A stretch of DNA of 64,000 nucleotides. Origin: a virus. The stretch is taken from IMG/VR virus record IMGVR_UViG_3300025401_000022, positions 16,309 to 80,308 of that record; one strand, given 5' to 3'. Both the position numbers and the translations under genes were made by a program. The number at the start of each line of letters is the position of its first letter. Position 1 is the first letter of the stretch. Of this stretch, positions 48,999 through 57,359 are shown piece by piece. Below the pieces are notes generated by a model. That model saw only the letters and a program-made list of their open reading frames with translations. It was not told the DNA's origin and did not search any database.

Positions 48999-50878
48999 CG
49001 CTTACCGTGCCAACCCTCCGCAGCAAGAGGAAAGTCGGGAGCCCACGTTGGTGGCGTCGTCATAATGCGTATGACGTCAGCCAACGCGGACTCCGCGCTT
49101 TGTTCTTCAACTAGGAGTAGTACCTCATCATGGATGCTGTTGATCACCTCGTAACCGGCTTGCTCAAGGTTAAGCATAGCCACGGCAAGACAGTCCCTAG
49201 CGGTACCTTGCACCGCGGACTGAAAAATAGAACTACCAATCAAAGCGTTCCTGCTCCACTGCCGGGTGTAAGTGTTCTGGCTGTGGACAGTGACGCCCAG
49301 CTTCTGGCTACCCCACGGAGTGGTCAGCAGCTCGAGCTCTGGCCTCTGCCAGCAGATAAGCCTGCCGCTGGGTAACTGCATCCACAATGCGTTCTTGGCA
49401 ACCTTCAGTGCAATCTTACTGCCAGCACGGAACGCAGTACCGGGATTGTTTACTGCATCAATCGAGGCAGCTTCGCACGCTGCCCACAACTCCTTCACTC
49501 GCGCATACGAACTGCGGTAACCATCTACTGCGCTCTTGGCTTGCGCCTCACTCAGTTTGACACCCATTCCTTCAGCATACTTAACCAACCCTTTAGCACC
49601 CTGACCAAACATCGCGCCGAGGACAGCTGATTTTGATACCTGGCGTTGATCCTTCGTGACTTCATCATAAGGGACTCGGTATAGGCTTTCTGAAGCGAAC
49701 ACTTTGTACTCATCTAATCCTTTCCGGAACAATTCGACTTTGTCGTTTTGTCCTGCGAGCCAAACCCCAACTCGGTTTTCAATTGAGCTAAAATCCACGT
49801 CAACGAAGGTCTTGCCGTCAGGAGCTTTGATTGCCGATCGAACCAAACTGGATAGCTCTTGCATGGATCCTTGTGCTTGCTCAAATACCAAAGGTATTGC
49901 CTGTTCAATTTGTTCATCGCCGATTGTGGGGCGCGCAATATTTTGGAGATTGAGCCCACCACGCGATGCCCAGCGGCCAGTACTAGCGCCATGATATACC
50001 AGTGTATTCCTAATACGACCATCTCGTTGTATCTCCATCATCTTAGCGTACTTAGCCACGCTAGTTTGGCTTCCTTCTTGGCGTAATTCTAACGCCCGCT
50101 TAATCACCGGGAATATGTTGCATTGCAGCATTTTTGAAACGGTCTCTGCGGTCAAATCGGGCATTGGGGCATGCGGTATCATCCTGTTAATCCATGCCAG
50201 CAATTTAGCCCTCTCAGACGGCTTACAACCGGTCAAGGTGAGGCATTCGTTGTCGATGGCTGCCTGGGCATCATTGACTGCCTTAACAGCGTTGTGGAGC
50301 TCTTCTGGGTCCACAGGAACGCCTCGAAGGTTAATCCGCTGCGTGAGGGTCCAGACATCCTGTTCCTCGGCTGTAAGAGGCCTTAAAACGCTTCCTATGG
50401 CCATCTCTGTGCGTACGTCTCCCATACAATAGTCATACATCTGTTTCAATAGTACAGGATCCTGGTTAAATGTACCATCTTTTTGAGGTTTGCATAATTT
50501 TTGAATAAGTCGTTTACCAATTGGGTCTTTTTGTTCCGACGTGCCTAAAAATATAGCAGCATCTTCCAGGCTCTGTGGCACGTTATTAGCTGCAGCAATT
50601 GCCATAGTATCTATACAACGCTCTAACCTAACATCTAATCCCAGCACATACTTCATAATGTGCCATTCAAACATAACATTCCAGCCTTGAAACCACGTTT
50701 TGTCCTCAAACATAAACATTGGTAGTGCTGTGTTGGGAGTCCACAATCTAATAGGGCCATTGTCAATGGAGTATGCCATACAAATAACCTCTGTGCTGGG
50801 GTCATTAGCATAAATATCTAAGCCATAAGTTGGTAAGTCCACGTTACTGCGAACCTCAAAGTCCAAATTAACTAACAT
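48986..50878 (-). CDS. DNA polymerase, family A with 3'-5' exonuclease
   Basis: The 630-residue product has the exonuclease motif LDFEV at the N-terminus, NVMFEWHIMKYV (Exo II with Glu for Asp) and YCMGDVRTE (Exo III). The polymerase part has motif A DVDFSSIENRV, motif B-like KSAVLGAMFGQGAKG, and motif C SIHDEVLL. It replicates the phage DNA. The ATG at 50878 overlaps the HNH stop (TGATG), so coupling to the HNH gene is likely. A GTG one codon earlier is also possible. Confidence 0.92.
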   Translation of the reverse strand: MLVNLDFEVRSNVDLPTYGLDIYANDPSTEVICMAYSIDNGPIRLWTPNTALPMFMFEDKTWFQGWNVMFEWHIMKYVLGLDVRLERCIDTMAIAAANNVPQSLEDAAIFLGTSEQKDPIGKRLIQKLCKPQKDGTFNQDPVLLKQMYDYCMGDVRTEMAIGSVLRPLTAEEQDVWTLTQRINLRGVPVDPEELHNAVKAVNDAQAAIDNECLTLTGCKPSERAKLLAWINRMIPHAPMPDLTAETVSKMLQCNIFPVIKRALELRQEGSQTSVAKYAKMMEIQRDGRIRNTLVYHGASTGRWASRGGLNLQNIARPTIGDEQIEQAIPLVFEQAQGSMQELSSLVRSAIKAPDGKTFVDVDFSSIENRVGVWLAGQNDKVELFRKGLDEYKVFASESLYRVPYDEVTKDQRQVSKSAVLGAMFGQGAKGLVKYAEGMGVKLSEAQAKSAVDGYRSSYARVKELWAACEAASIDAVNNPGTAFRAGSKIALKVAKNALWMQLPSGRLICWQRPELELLTTPWGSQKLGVTVHSQNTYTRQWSRNALIGSSIFQSAVQGTARDCLAVAMLNLEQAGYEVINSIHDEVLLLVEEQSAESALADVIRIMTTPPTWAPDFPLAAEGWHGKRYRK

Positions 50879-51333
50879 CACATATTTCCTAAAATTTTAA
50901 AAATAGGTTTCAGAGTTTCAATGCCCCATTCGTTTAAGGCCGCATTAACAGCAGCCAAAACTACTCGAGTATTTTCTGGTGAGTAATCTCTATTGTTGCT
51001 ATCTATTCTATCTAATGAAGGTGCGAATGGGTTTACATGATTTTTTGTTATGGGTTGTAAATCAAAAGGTAATCCAGTTAATTCACACCTACCCAGCAAA
51101 ATTTTAGATTCAATCCATTCTGGTGTGATAGACATAGCGCCGCCAAAACGAATTGCTCGGTGTTTTGCAGCATTATATAGGAATGAACTTCTTGATTTGG
51201 GGTCTAACAGGCGGTTGGCGTCATGTGACTTTTTACAGTCTTTACACCACCATTGAAGGCCGTCTGATGTGCTTTTCCGTTTAGAAAAACAATTCAAAGG
51301 TTTTGAGATTTGGCATTTATTGCAGGTTTTCAC
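50878..51333 (-). CDS. HNH-type endonuclease
   Basis: The GTG at 51333 has AGGAG five bases upstream. An in-frame upstream reading would run through the promoter element. The 151-residue product has CNKCQ...CKDC zinc pairs in the first 50 residues and an HNH-like end (KNHVNPFAPSLDRIDSNNRD, then YSPENTRVV). It is probably a homing endonuclease lying directly before the polymerase. Confidence 0.8.
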   Translation of the reverse strand: MKTCNKCQISKPLNCFSKRKSTSDGLQWWCKDCKKSHDANRLLDPKSRSSFLYNAAKHRAIRFGGAMSITPEWIESKILLGRCELTGLPFDLQPITKNHVNPFAPSLDRIDSNNRDYSPENTRVVLAAVNAALNEWGIETLKPIFKILGNM

Positions 51334-51386
51334 GCACACTCCTAAGGATAAAGCTGACGTATCAGCGGGAACTTCTATTCTACTCT

Positions 51387-51397
51387 TACTAATACGC
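51387..51397 (-). promoter_or_regulatory. GCGTATTAGTA promoter copy, HNH-polymerase operon
   Basis: The element directly follows the U-tract of the terminator at 51398-51419. The predicted start near 51382 gives a leader of about 49 nt to GTG 51333. It drives HNH and DNA polymerase. Confidence 0.75.
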
Positions 51398-51419
51398 AAA
51401 AAAGGGGGCCGAAGCCCCC
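51398..51419 (-). terminator. Strong terminator with TTCG loop
   Basis: On the minus strand GGGGGC-TTCG-GCCCCC-TTTTTT. It ends the RNR-DUF1289 operon and abuts the next promoter with no spacing. Confidence 0.9.
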
Positions 51420-51443
51420 AAAACTCACCACCATGTGAAATAA

Positions 51444-51632
51444 TTACTTAAGTCTATCTATTACCTGTTGCTTTTCACTGTTTGATAGACGTGTCCAAGC
51501 TGTAATCTCTTCCTTTGTTCGCTGACAGCCGCGGCAAACGCCGAAGAAGTCAAGCGAACATTTTCCGACACAGGGGCTTGCCACATCCACGCAAGATTCC
51601 AATTGAGAAGATTGAGTGGAGGGCAATCCCAT
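51444..51632 (-). CDS. DUF1289-family protein
   Basis: The 62-residue product contains ASPCVGKCSLDFFGVCRGCQ and RTKEEITAWTRLSNSEKQQV, the DUF1289 pattern with four cysteines (C-x3-C-x8-C-x2-C), likely to bind a metal or Fe-S cluster. It lies 3 nt after the RNR stop. It is unusual in a phage. A redox or host-interaction role can be imagined but is not shown. Confidence 0.8.
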   Translation of the reverse strand: MGLPSTQSSQLESCVDVASPCVGKCSLDFFGVCRGCQRTKEEITAWTRLSNSEKQQVIDRLK

Positions 51633-51635
51633 ACC

Positions 51636-53510
51636 TTAGATCTCACAGACACCGGCAGCACACGCTAACATTTGAGCGCCCTCTACGTTGTCTGTGTTCT
51701 CTGACAGCAAACTCCAGTCAATGGTTGGCATCTTAGCCTTGAGCTCTTCGTACTCTGCCTCTGTACAAGTCTCGTACGGAGCCTGACGGTATGTGCCACC
51801 GTCATACGGCAGGTAAGACACGCCGCTGATCTCGTCAAAGTGATCCCATGTCCACGCTCCTACTGATGGCCAATCCTTCTCTTCGACCGAGATGGTTACA
51901 GAAGGCTTGTGCTCACACCAGTGGCGCTGGTAGGTCAACCACAGCTGCAAGTGTGCCAGTGGTGTCACTTCGTCTCTGGTGATTCCGTCTGGGGCTTTGA
52001 TTGGGAAGCTAAACACAGTTGTCTGAGTTGGCTTGTAGACACAGTCTTCCGCTGGAACTCCTTGGCTAACCAAGAATTGGCTGAGAGGATCTTTCTTATC
52101 TCCTCGTACTCTGCGGATGTAGTATTTAGCGTGTCGTGGGTGGATTCCCGAAGCTGAGTCAACGAGCTGCGAAACTGTGCCACTTGGTTTAACACATGTA
52201 ATTGCTGCTGATACAGGGATTCCAAGTTTTGTAGCAAACTGTTCATTTGCATCTCTTGCTGCCAGGCGTAGCTCTGCGAGGAGTTCATTTAGTTCTGGTC
52301 CTTCTGTTGTAAGGAGTGGGTTATCGTAGATTCCTGTAAGGGATACTCCCAATAAGCGTTCTTCTTCGGTATTTCTTTGCCACACTTTTCGCAAGTAAGG
52401 AAATTTAGTGAAGGTAGCTTGTATGGTACCGAGTATTGAAGCGAGACGCACTTTTCGCAGCAAAGTTTCTTTGTTGTCGTCATGGCGTACTACACATTCA
52501 CTAAGATTACAGAATTGGTATGGTCGCAGAATGATCTCTGAGCACGGATTTGTTCCGAACTCATAATTTGGATCACGATGCCCGTATTTTTCAACCGTCT
52601 TTTTAGCAGCCTCCCGATTAAAAATGCCTCGTTCACCGGAATGGGAGTTGTAAAGTGACAGCCATTCTTCCATGAACTTTCCGACAGTAGGTGTTTCGTT
52701 ATACACCGCACTGTTGTTCGCAAGAGCGCGGTGTGGTGCTGTGTCCCACCATGGTCCAGCTTTTGCATGACGAATCCTTTCATCATCAAGATCAGATAAC
52801 GAGATCATTGCAGAGCGACGTACGCCACCCACTACAACCACCTCACCAATTTTACACATAAGATCGTGGCACTCTAACGAATGCAGTTTGCGACCCTGCG
52901 CGTGTTTAAACATATTAACAGCAAACTTAAATAAATCTATTAATGGTTCTGGCCCGGAAGCTCTTCCACCAAAAGTTTTGAGTCGTGTTCCGGCAGCTCT
53001 AACGGTTGATACGTCCCACTGGGGAATTTCCCCGGCGTATAAGTGTGCGATGAGAAGACGCAATGACTTGGCCCATCCTTCCTTAGAGTCGTGGACACTA
53101 ATTGTCCCCCCAGATTCAAATAACTTCTCTGGCACTTCAGGCAGTTTATTAATGTATTTACTCTCAACCGAGAAGCCGACACCCGTTCCGCATAACAATA
53201 TAAACATGGCTTCATCAAAAGATTTAACATCATCGACAGGTAAATACGAACAGTTGTAAACACATGTGTTATCACGATCTGCACTCTTTCCTGCCGTCAT
53301 AACAGCGCGCATAGACGGCATTAGTTCAAGGTTATAAATGGCACTACGCAATTCTGTTTTTAATTTAGTGTCTTCACTAATCGCTGGTGTGCGACTAAAA
53401 ATATAATTGACGTAGCGGTCTACTGTTTCATCCCAAGTCTCACGACGACCTTTGTCATCTTGGTAACGGGCATAACGGCTGGCGGCAATGTACTCTTGAT
53501 ACTGATCCAT
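51636..53510 (-). CDS. Adenosylcobalamin-dependent (class II) ribonucleotide reductase
   Basis: The 624-residue product reduces ribonucleotides for phage DNA synthesis. Motifs: GVGFSVESKYI, VRRSAMISLSDLDDERIRHA, FGTNPCSEIILRPYQFCNLS (catalytic NPCSEI), and KPSGTVSQLVDSASGIHPRH. The C-terminal CAAGVCEI supplies the redox cysteines. It is shorter than the about 740 residues of the Lactobacillus-type enzyme. Class II use needs cobalamin from host or environment. A terminator lies upstream and no phage promoter element is between, so its transcription start is unclear. Confidence 0.88.
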   Translation of the reverse strand: MDQYQEYIAASRYARYQDDKGRRETWDETVDRYVNYIFSRTPAISEDTKLKTELRSAIYNLELMPSMRAVMTAGKSADRDNTCVYNCSYLPVDDVKSFDEAMFILLCGTGVGFSVESKYINKLPEVPEKLFESGGTISVHDSKEGWAKSLRLLIAHLYAGEIPQWDVSTVRAAGTRLKTFGGRASGPEPLIDLFKFAVNMFKHAQGRKLHSLECHDLMCKIGEVVVVGGVRRSAMISLSDLDDERIRHAKAGPWWDTAPHRALANNSAVYNETPTVGKFMEEWLSLYNSHSGERGIFNREAAKKTVEKYGHRDPNYEFGTNPCSEIILRPYQFCNLSECVVRHDDNKETLLRKVRLASILGTIQATFTKFPYLRKVWQRNTEEERLLGVSLTGIYDNPLLTTEGPELNELLAELRLAARDANEQFATKLGIPVSAAITCVKPSGTVSQLVDSASGIHPRHAKYYIRRVRGDKKDPLSQFLVSQGVPAEDCVYKPTQTTVFSFPIKAPDGITRDEVTPLAHLQLWLTYQRHWCEHKPSVTISVEEKDWPSVGAWTWDHFDEISGVSYLPYDGGTYRQAPYETCTEAEYEELKAKMPTIDWSLLSENTDNVEGAQMLACAAGVCEI

Positions 53511-53544
53511 TTATTTTCTCTATTGTTATATGGTTGATAAAGGG

Positions 53545-53577
53545 CAAAAAAGCCCGACGCAGTTTCTACGCCGGGCC
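53545..53577 (-). terminator. Terminator between DUF2815 gene and RNR
   Basis: On the minus strand GCCCGGCGTAG-AAA-CTGCGTCGGGC-TTTTTTG: a long stem with U-tract. RNR then starts about 35 nt further on without a visible phage element, which implies readthrough or another promoter. Confidence 0.85.
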
Positions 53578-53597
53578 GCCCACTACATGGGTACTAC

Positions 53598-54116
53598 TTA
53601 AATTGCGAAGTCTGCTGCTGCGGATGTTGCGCCGCCTAACTTCTCACCATCCTCCAACTTCTGTACGTTGTTCAAACCACAGGCGATGCCCTTAGAACCT
53701 TGTGCATTGTATGGATAGAAAGTGATTGAGGCACGGCCATAGCAACCACTGTAGAACTCATTCATATCCATGATTGGATTGAGGTCAGCATCTACAACAC
53801 CGGGCTTTTGTGCGCTGTTGGCATTGATAAAGTATGAGCCTGCATATGCTGGGTCATCTTTCTCTTCGTCGCCGTCGCGCAAGCCGCCCTTAAGACCCTT
53901 AGGTACTGCGCCACCAAAGTAAGCAGCTGCACCTGCTTTAGTGTCTTCGTACGCCTTGGTAATCTTGGCGATAGTTTCCTTATCAGACTTAGGAATAATG
54001 ATTGATACTGAATACTTCGGTGTGCCGCCCTCAACTGATGCTTTTGGTTGGAACACGTTAGCGTATGAAAAACGAACTTTACCAGTTACGATTTTTACTT
54101 TAGTGGCTTGGGTCAT
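53598..54116 (-). CDS. DUF2815 protein (putative ssDNA-binding)
   Basis: The 172-residue product matches the DUF2815 pattern: VRFSYANVFQPKASVEGGTP, SIIIPKSDKETIAKITKAYE, and MNEFYSGCYGRASITFYPYN. The family is found with DUF2800 nucleases and family A polymerases in phage replication modules and is thought to bind ssDNA. The C-terminus is Ala-rich and weakly acidic. Confidence 0.85.
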   Translation of the reverse strand: MTQATKVKIVTGKVRFSYANVFQPKASVEGGTPKYSVSIIIPKSDKETIAKITKAYEDTKAGAAAYFGGAVPKGLKGGLRDGDEEKDDPAYAGSYFINANSAQKPGVVDADLNPIMDMNEFYSGCYGRASITFYPYNAQGSKGIACGLNNVQKLEDGEKLGGATSAAADFAI

Positions 54117-54184
54117 ACAATTTCCTTATTAACATTAGTACTGGTCTTCAATAGGTGCCAGCACGTCTAACCTTTTACTGTTGT

Positions 54185-54195
54185 TACTAATACGC
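54185..54195 (-). promoter_or_regulatory. GCGTATTAGTA promoter copy, DUF2815
   Basis: The predicted start near 54180 gives a leader of about 64 nt. A TTTCAT-ATG-ATGAAA dyad lies about 25 bp upstream (54213-54227), similar to that before the primase promoter. Confidence 0.75.
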
Positions 54196-54231
54196 AAATC
54201 AACTACTTAATATTTCATCATATGAAATAGT

Positions 54232-54489
54232 TTAAGCGTCATACAAAATACCTAACTTGCTCATTGCTTGCTTCATTGCTAAGGCCCTTAAGAAGTCTGT
54301 CCGATACTCCGGCTCTTCCAAGATGTCTGGCTCTATGGCAACAATTTCTAGGATTTCGTCAATGGCGTCTCTAATCTGCTGAACGCCTTCTCTGTATCCA
54401 CTGCCTGGTAGCGCGTTAAAATCAAATACAAACTTCTCTATTAACAGGTCCGGTATATCAAACTCCGAACCATAACACGATACCATCAT
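54232..54489 (-). CDS. Hypothetical protein, 85 aa
   Basis: The acidic helical protein starts MMVSCYGSEFDIPDLLIEKF and has IRDAIDEILEIVAIEPDILE. It lies between the small membrane gene and the DUF2815 promoter. AGGAGAC precedes the ATG. No family is recognised. Confidence 0.6.
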   Translation of the reverse strand: MMVSCYGSEFDIPDLLIEKFVFDFNALPGSGYREGVQQIRDAIDEILEIVAIEPDILEEPEYRTDFLRALAMKQAMSKLGILYDA

Positions 54490-54497
54490 ACTGTCTC

Positions 54498-54641
54498 CTA
54501 TTTTACTTGGAGTACCAGTCCCACGTTGCCTACGGCATACCCAAGGAACATAATGCCAGTACCCATGCCGCCTTTAATAAACTGGTCTACAGCTACAACA
54601 AAATAGACCAACCCCATTGCTGCTACTAACCAAGTACTCAT
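54498..54641 (-). CDS. Tiny membrane protein, 47 aa
   Basis: This short gene, starting MSTWLVAAMGLVYFVVAVDQ, overlaps the DUF2800 stop by ATGA. Two hydrophobic segments flank a Gly/Lys turn (FIKGGMGTG). AAGTCCTCC-type complement is not needed because coupling is likely. No function is known. Confidence 0.65.
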   Translation of the reverse strand: MSTWLVAAMGLVYFVVAVDQFIKGGMGTGIMFLGYAVGNVGLVLQVK

Positions 54642-55765
54642 GCAAAGTCCTCCTTCGCATCTTCTTTGGCCTTGACCAGTTTAGGCGAACCTTCTGGCCT
54701 TTGAACCAAGTCCCCCAGCCAAGTCTTAACCTGCTTGTTTAACTTCTCCAGCTGGGCCAATGACTTGAGCTTTGGCTGCTCCCAAATAACTGCTGGGTCC
54801 ATTCCCTTTTCTACTAATACTGTTGCTGCTAATGCGCTATCTGAAATCTTACGGTGCGTTGTTGTAGTTGACAGCTTGTAGCCCGGAGGCACGATGTTTT
54901 GTTCTACCGCTCGAGATAGTGCGTAATCTTCTACGTCACTAACCCAAGTACGCAACTGCTGCGCCTTGACTAAGACTTCGCTGACTTCTTCTTCGTCGAG
55001 GAGGGGCGGGTCTTTGAACTCTTGCTTGGCGAGCTCGGTGTTGAAGTCTGAGCGGGCGCGGCACTGCGCTTTCGCCCTGCAGAACTGGCACCACTCACCG
55101 GGAAGGAACTCACCGCTGCCGGCCCACGCTTTCTTGGCTTTTGGCTTGACGTAGTAGTTTGCCCAGTCGATAAGTTTGGCAATACTTGTCCCGTCAGTGG
55201 AAATGGAATCGAGGCGGGGTTGGTGGATGGTGTAGCTGACTTCTTTGATCTCCGGGTACTCTTCTTTGAACTTGGCGTAAGCTCCGAGCGCGTAGAGGCG
55301 GAGCTGCGTGTTGTCTGTTGCGGAAACGGCCACCCCCTTTCCGAACTTGAGATCACAGATTCGGATTGAATGCTTTGAAAGTATAACGACGTCTGCAGTA
55401 CCAAATCCATCAGGTACCCAGTCAGAGAAGTCCACACGCTGTTCAAAGAGCGGAGTATCGCCTTCGCCAATTTGACTACGAACATATAGAACGTAATTAT
55501 CGACGTGAGCCTCGAAGTCGTCATTGTAGTAGGGTGTGTTTTTAATGATTTCGTATTCTTTTTCATACTCTTCAATTCCAATTTGTCCATAGTAATGTCG
55601 TAGTTTAATCTCCCCAAGAGAGTGGGCCATGGTCCCTTCCTGCGAAAAATCAAAGGAGCCTGTAGCACGTTTTTGTTCGGGGAGCGTTGCCTCTAGTCTA
55701 GCTGACGGTGTGCAGGATAGCCATCGTTTGGATCCTGACGCAGATAGTATGGCATGTGCGGTCAT
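54638..55765 (-). CDS. DUF2800 / Cas4-like PD-(D/E)XK nuclease
   Basis: The 375-residue product starts MTAHAILSASGSKRWLSCTP, typical of DUF2800. Nuclease motifs: GTMAHSLGE, GFGTADVVILSKHSIRICDL with KFGKG (D...D-x-K type), and a C-terminal cysteine group WCQFCRAKAQCRA that with the early Cys may hold an Fe-S cluster as in Cas4/AddB. It is a likely recombination or replication exonuclease, partnered with DUF2815. Confidence 0.88.
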   Translation of the reverse strand: MTAHAILSASGSKRWLSCTPSARLEATLPEQKRATGSFDFSQEGTMAHSLGEIKLRHYYGQIGIEEYEKEYEIIKNTPYYNDDFEAHVDNYVLYVRSQIGEGDTPLFEQRVDFSDWVPDGFGTADVVILSKHSIRICDLKFGKGVAVSATDNTQLRLYALGAYAKFKEEYPEIKEVSYTIHQPRLDSISTDGTSIAKLIDWANYYVKPKAKKAWAGSGEFLPGEWCQFCRAKAQCRARSDFNTELAKQEFKDPPLLDEEEVSEVLVKAQQLRTWVSDVEDYALSRAVEQNIVPPGYKLSTTTTHRKISDSALAATVLVEKGMDPAVIWEQPKLKSLAQLEKLNKQVKTWLGDLVQRPEGSPKLVKAKEDAKEDFA

Positions 55766-55796
55766 ATTATTCTTTCAATTCGTTTTTAGGTATATT

Positions 55797-55807
55797 TACT
55801 AATACGC
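55797..55807 (-). promoter_or_regulatory. GCGTATTAGTA promoter copy, DUF2800 operon
   Basis: The element is followed by AATATACC. The predicted start near 55792 gives a leader of about 27 nt before the nuclease ATG. It lies 13 nt after the endonuclease VII stop. Confidence 0.75.
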
Positions 55808-55820
55808 AAATCGGGCACTT

Positions 55821-56213
55821 TTATTCGGAATATTTTTTAATATATTCTTGGGCGGATTGCATAATCTTGATTGAGTCTCTAAAGCCGCCCAGACCACGGT
55901 TGCAATGATTGCAAAGCAGCCCTCGCACCTTGTTGGTGGTGTGGCAGTGGTCTACGTGGGGGGTTTTTTCCGGCACAAAGGGCAGTTTACAGATTTCACA
56001 GGCGTTGTTCTGCGCGTCTTTCATTTGTTGGAATTGCTCTGGCATCACACCATAGTTTCTGGTACGAGCTTTATCCAATTTTTCAATACGATTTTTTTGG
56101 TAATATTCTTTTAGGCAGGCATTGCAATGGAACCGGTATCCGTCTTTCTTTGTTTTGTCTTTCAAAAATTCAGAATATGGCTTTACAATCTTGCACTTAG
56201 AGCACTTCTTCAT
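55821..56213 (-). CDS. Recombination endonuclease VII-like (HNH/treble-clef)
   Basis: The 130-residue product from ATG 56213 has KCSKCKIVKPYSEFLKDK, then CNACLKEYY, CEICKLPFVPEKTPHVDHCH, and LLCNHCNRGLGGFRDS. These cysteine pairs and the DHCH site match endonuclease VII-type enzymes that resolve branched DNA before packaging. It could instead act as a homing nuclease. The second set of cysteines is intact. Confidence 0.85.
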   Translation of the reverse strand: MKKCSKCKIVKPYSEFLKDKTKKDGYRFHCNACLKEYYQKNRIEKLDKARTRNYGVMPEQFQQMKDAQNNACEICKLPFVPEKTPHVDHCHTTNKVRGLLCNHCNRGLGGFRDSIKIMQSAQEYIKKYSE

Positions 56214-56291
56214 TGACACCCTCACTGGTAGTTGGTGGGTAGCCAGTGAGTGAGCACTGGCAGGGCCGCTAAGCCGATTCCCCTTTGAATT

Positions 56292-56687
56292 TTACTTACT
56301 TAATTTTTCGATTAGCTGAGAAACTTCCAAGTCAAAATTTACTGCTATTTCTTGTTTGACATTGGCCTTGATTTCTTGACGGTCTTTGTAGTCGTCAGGA
56401 TATTGGCCACGTAGCGCAATCTCTGCGACGCGGCTGTTAAATGCCTTGTTGTCGATGTTGGCGAGCATCATGTTTTCCCAGTACGCTTGGCCGTATGTGG
56501 TGGCCATGGACATGGTCTCGGCAAAGAACTCATCTTCTTGCTTTAGGCGAGCTGCTACGTCTTTGCTAATACCAATTGCGGCGTACATTGCCTTTTGGGA
56601 CGCACCTACTTTACCCAGTTCTAAGATGGTCTCTGCCATCTCAGGGGTAAACTTCTTTTTGTTTGAGGGTGATTTTTTAGCTACCAC
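56292..56687 (-). CDS. terS: Probable terminase small subunit
   Basis: The 131-residue product has a helix-turn-helix region (AETILELGKVGASQKAMYAA, IGISKDVAARL), a central oligomerisation helix (FAETMSMATTYGQAYWENMM) and the small-terminase-like segment RVAEIALRGQYPDDYKDRQE. It would select DNA for packaging. It is about 44 kb from TerL and on the other strand, unusual for this pair. Confidence 0.7.
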   Translation of the reverse strand: MVAKKSPSNKKKFTPEMAETILELGKVGASQKAMYAAIGISKDVAARLKQEDEFFAETMSMATTYGQAYWENMMLANIDNKAFNSRVAEIALRGQYPDDYKDRQEIKANVKQEIAVNFDLEVSQLIEKLSK

Positions 56688-56940
56688 ATTTCCACCTTTT
56701 TAGAGCTGCTGCTTTGCGTGTTGGTTTACCGTTTTCGTCCTTCATAGGACCCTTTACGCCTGACATGCGAGCGCAGAATGAATCTTTACGTGCACCACCT
56801 TCGGGTTGTGGCGCCTTTAAATTGCTGCCAGTAGCTGCGTTATACTTAGCACGACCCTTGGCGGTAAGCCCAGCGCCCTTAGACGCAGGCAGTTTTTCAC
56901 CACGACCAATTGCAAGCGATACATTTTTCTTAGTTGCCAT
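56677..56940 (-). CDS. DUF6321-like small protein
   Basis: The 87-residue product contains KGRAKYNAATGSNLKAPQPE, FCARMSGVKGPMKDENGKPT, and RKAAALKRWKC, the pattern of a conserved phage family with no known function. It overlaps TerS by 11 nt. It is basic. Confidence 0.75.
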   Translation of the reverse strand: MATKKNVSLAIGRGEKLPASKGAGLTAKGRAKYNAATGSNLKAPQPEGGARKDSFCARMSGVKGPMKDENGKPTRKAAALKRWKCGS

Positions 56941-57092
56941 TATTTTTTCTTAGCTGTCTTCGCAGCTTCTTTAAATTGTTTTGCTGTAGGCGCACCCTTG
57001 GCGCCCGGCTTGCGCATCTTCTCGCCTGAGCCTGCCTTGATGCGTGCCTCTTTAGCGTGAATGTTTGCGTATAAGCCGGGTTTAGTTGCCAT
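56940..57092 (-). CDS. Small basic protein, 50 aa
   Basis: The product starts MATKPGLYANIHAKEARIKA, then GSGEKMRKPGAKGAPTAKQF. This conserved small phage protein type often precedes the DUF6321-like gene. The stop overlaps the next ATG by one base (TAATG). Confidence 0.7.
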   Translation of the reverse strand: MATKPGLYANIHAKEARIKAGSGEKMRKPGAKGAPTAKQFKEAAKTAKKK

Positions 57093-57101
57093 AATGCTTT
57101 C

Positions 57102-57359
57102 CTAGAATATTACTGAAACGCCTGATAAGCGCTTAGCTACATTGGTTAGTTCTTTGGTTGTTGCGCCGCTGACAAACTCATTGATCTCGATTGCTTTTTC
57201 AATGACTTCGTGCAGGGTTGGGTATGATGGGGCCAGCTCTTCGGTCTTCTTGGTAGTCTTGTTTAAGAGCTCCCAAGCTGCCATGTTGGCCCTGTATTGT
57301 TCTTCCAAGAAAGTCTTGGCTGTGTTAAATACGGAAAAGCGTAGTTCAAATGGATTCAT
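57102..57359 (-). CDS. Hypothetical helical protein, 85 aa
   Basis: The product starts MNPFELRFSVFNTAKTFLEE and resembles small phasin-like or structural helical proteins of environmental phages (EEQYRANMAAWELLNKTTKK). No function is known. It is first in the operon of TerS. Confidence 0.6.
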   Translation of the reverse strand: MNPFELRFSVFNTAKTFLEEQYRANMAAWELLNKTTKKTEELAPSYPTLHEVIEKAIEINEFVSGATTKELTNVAKRLSGVSVIF

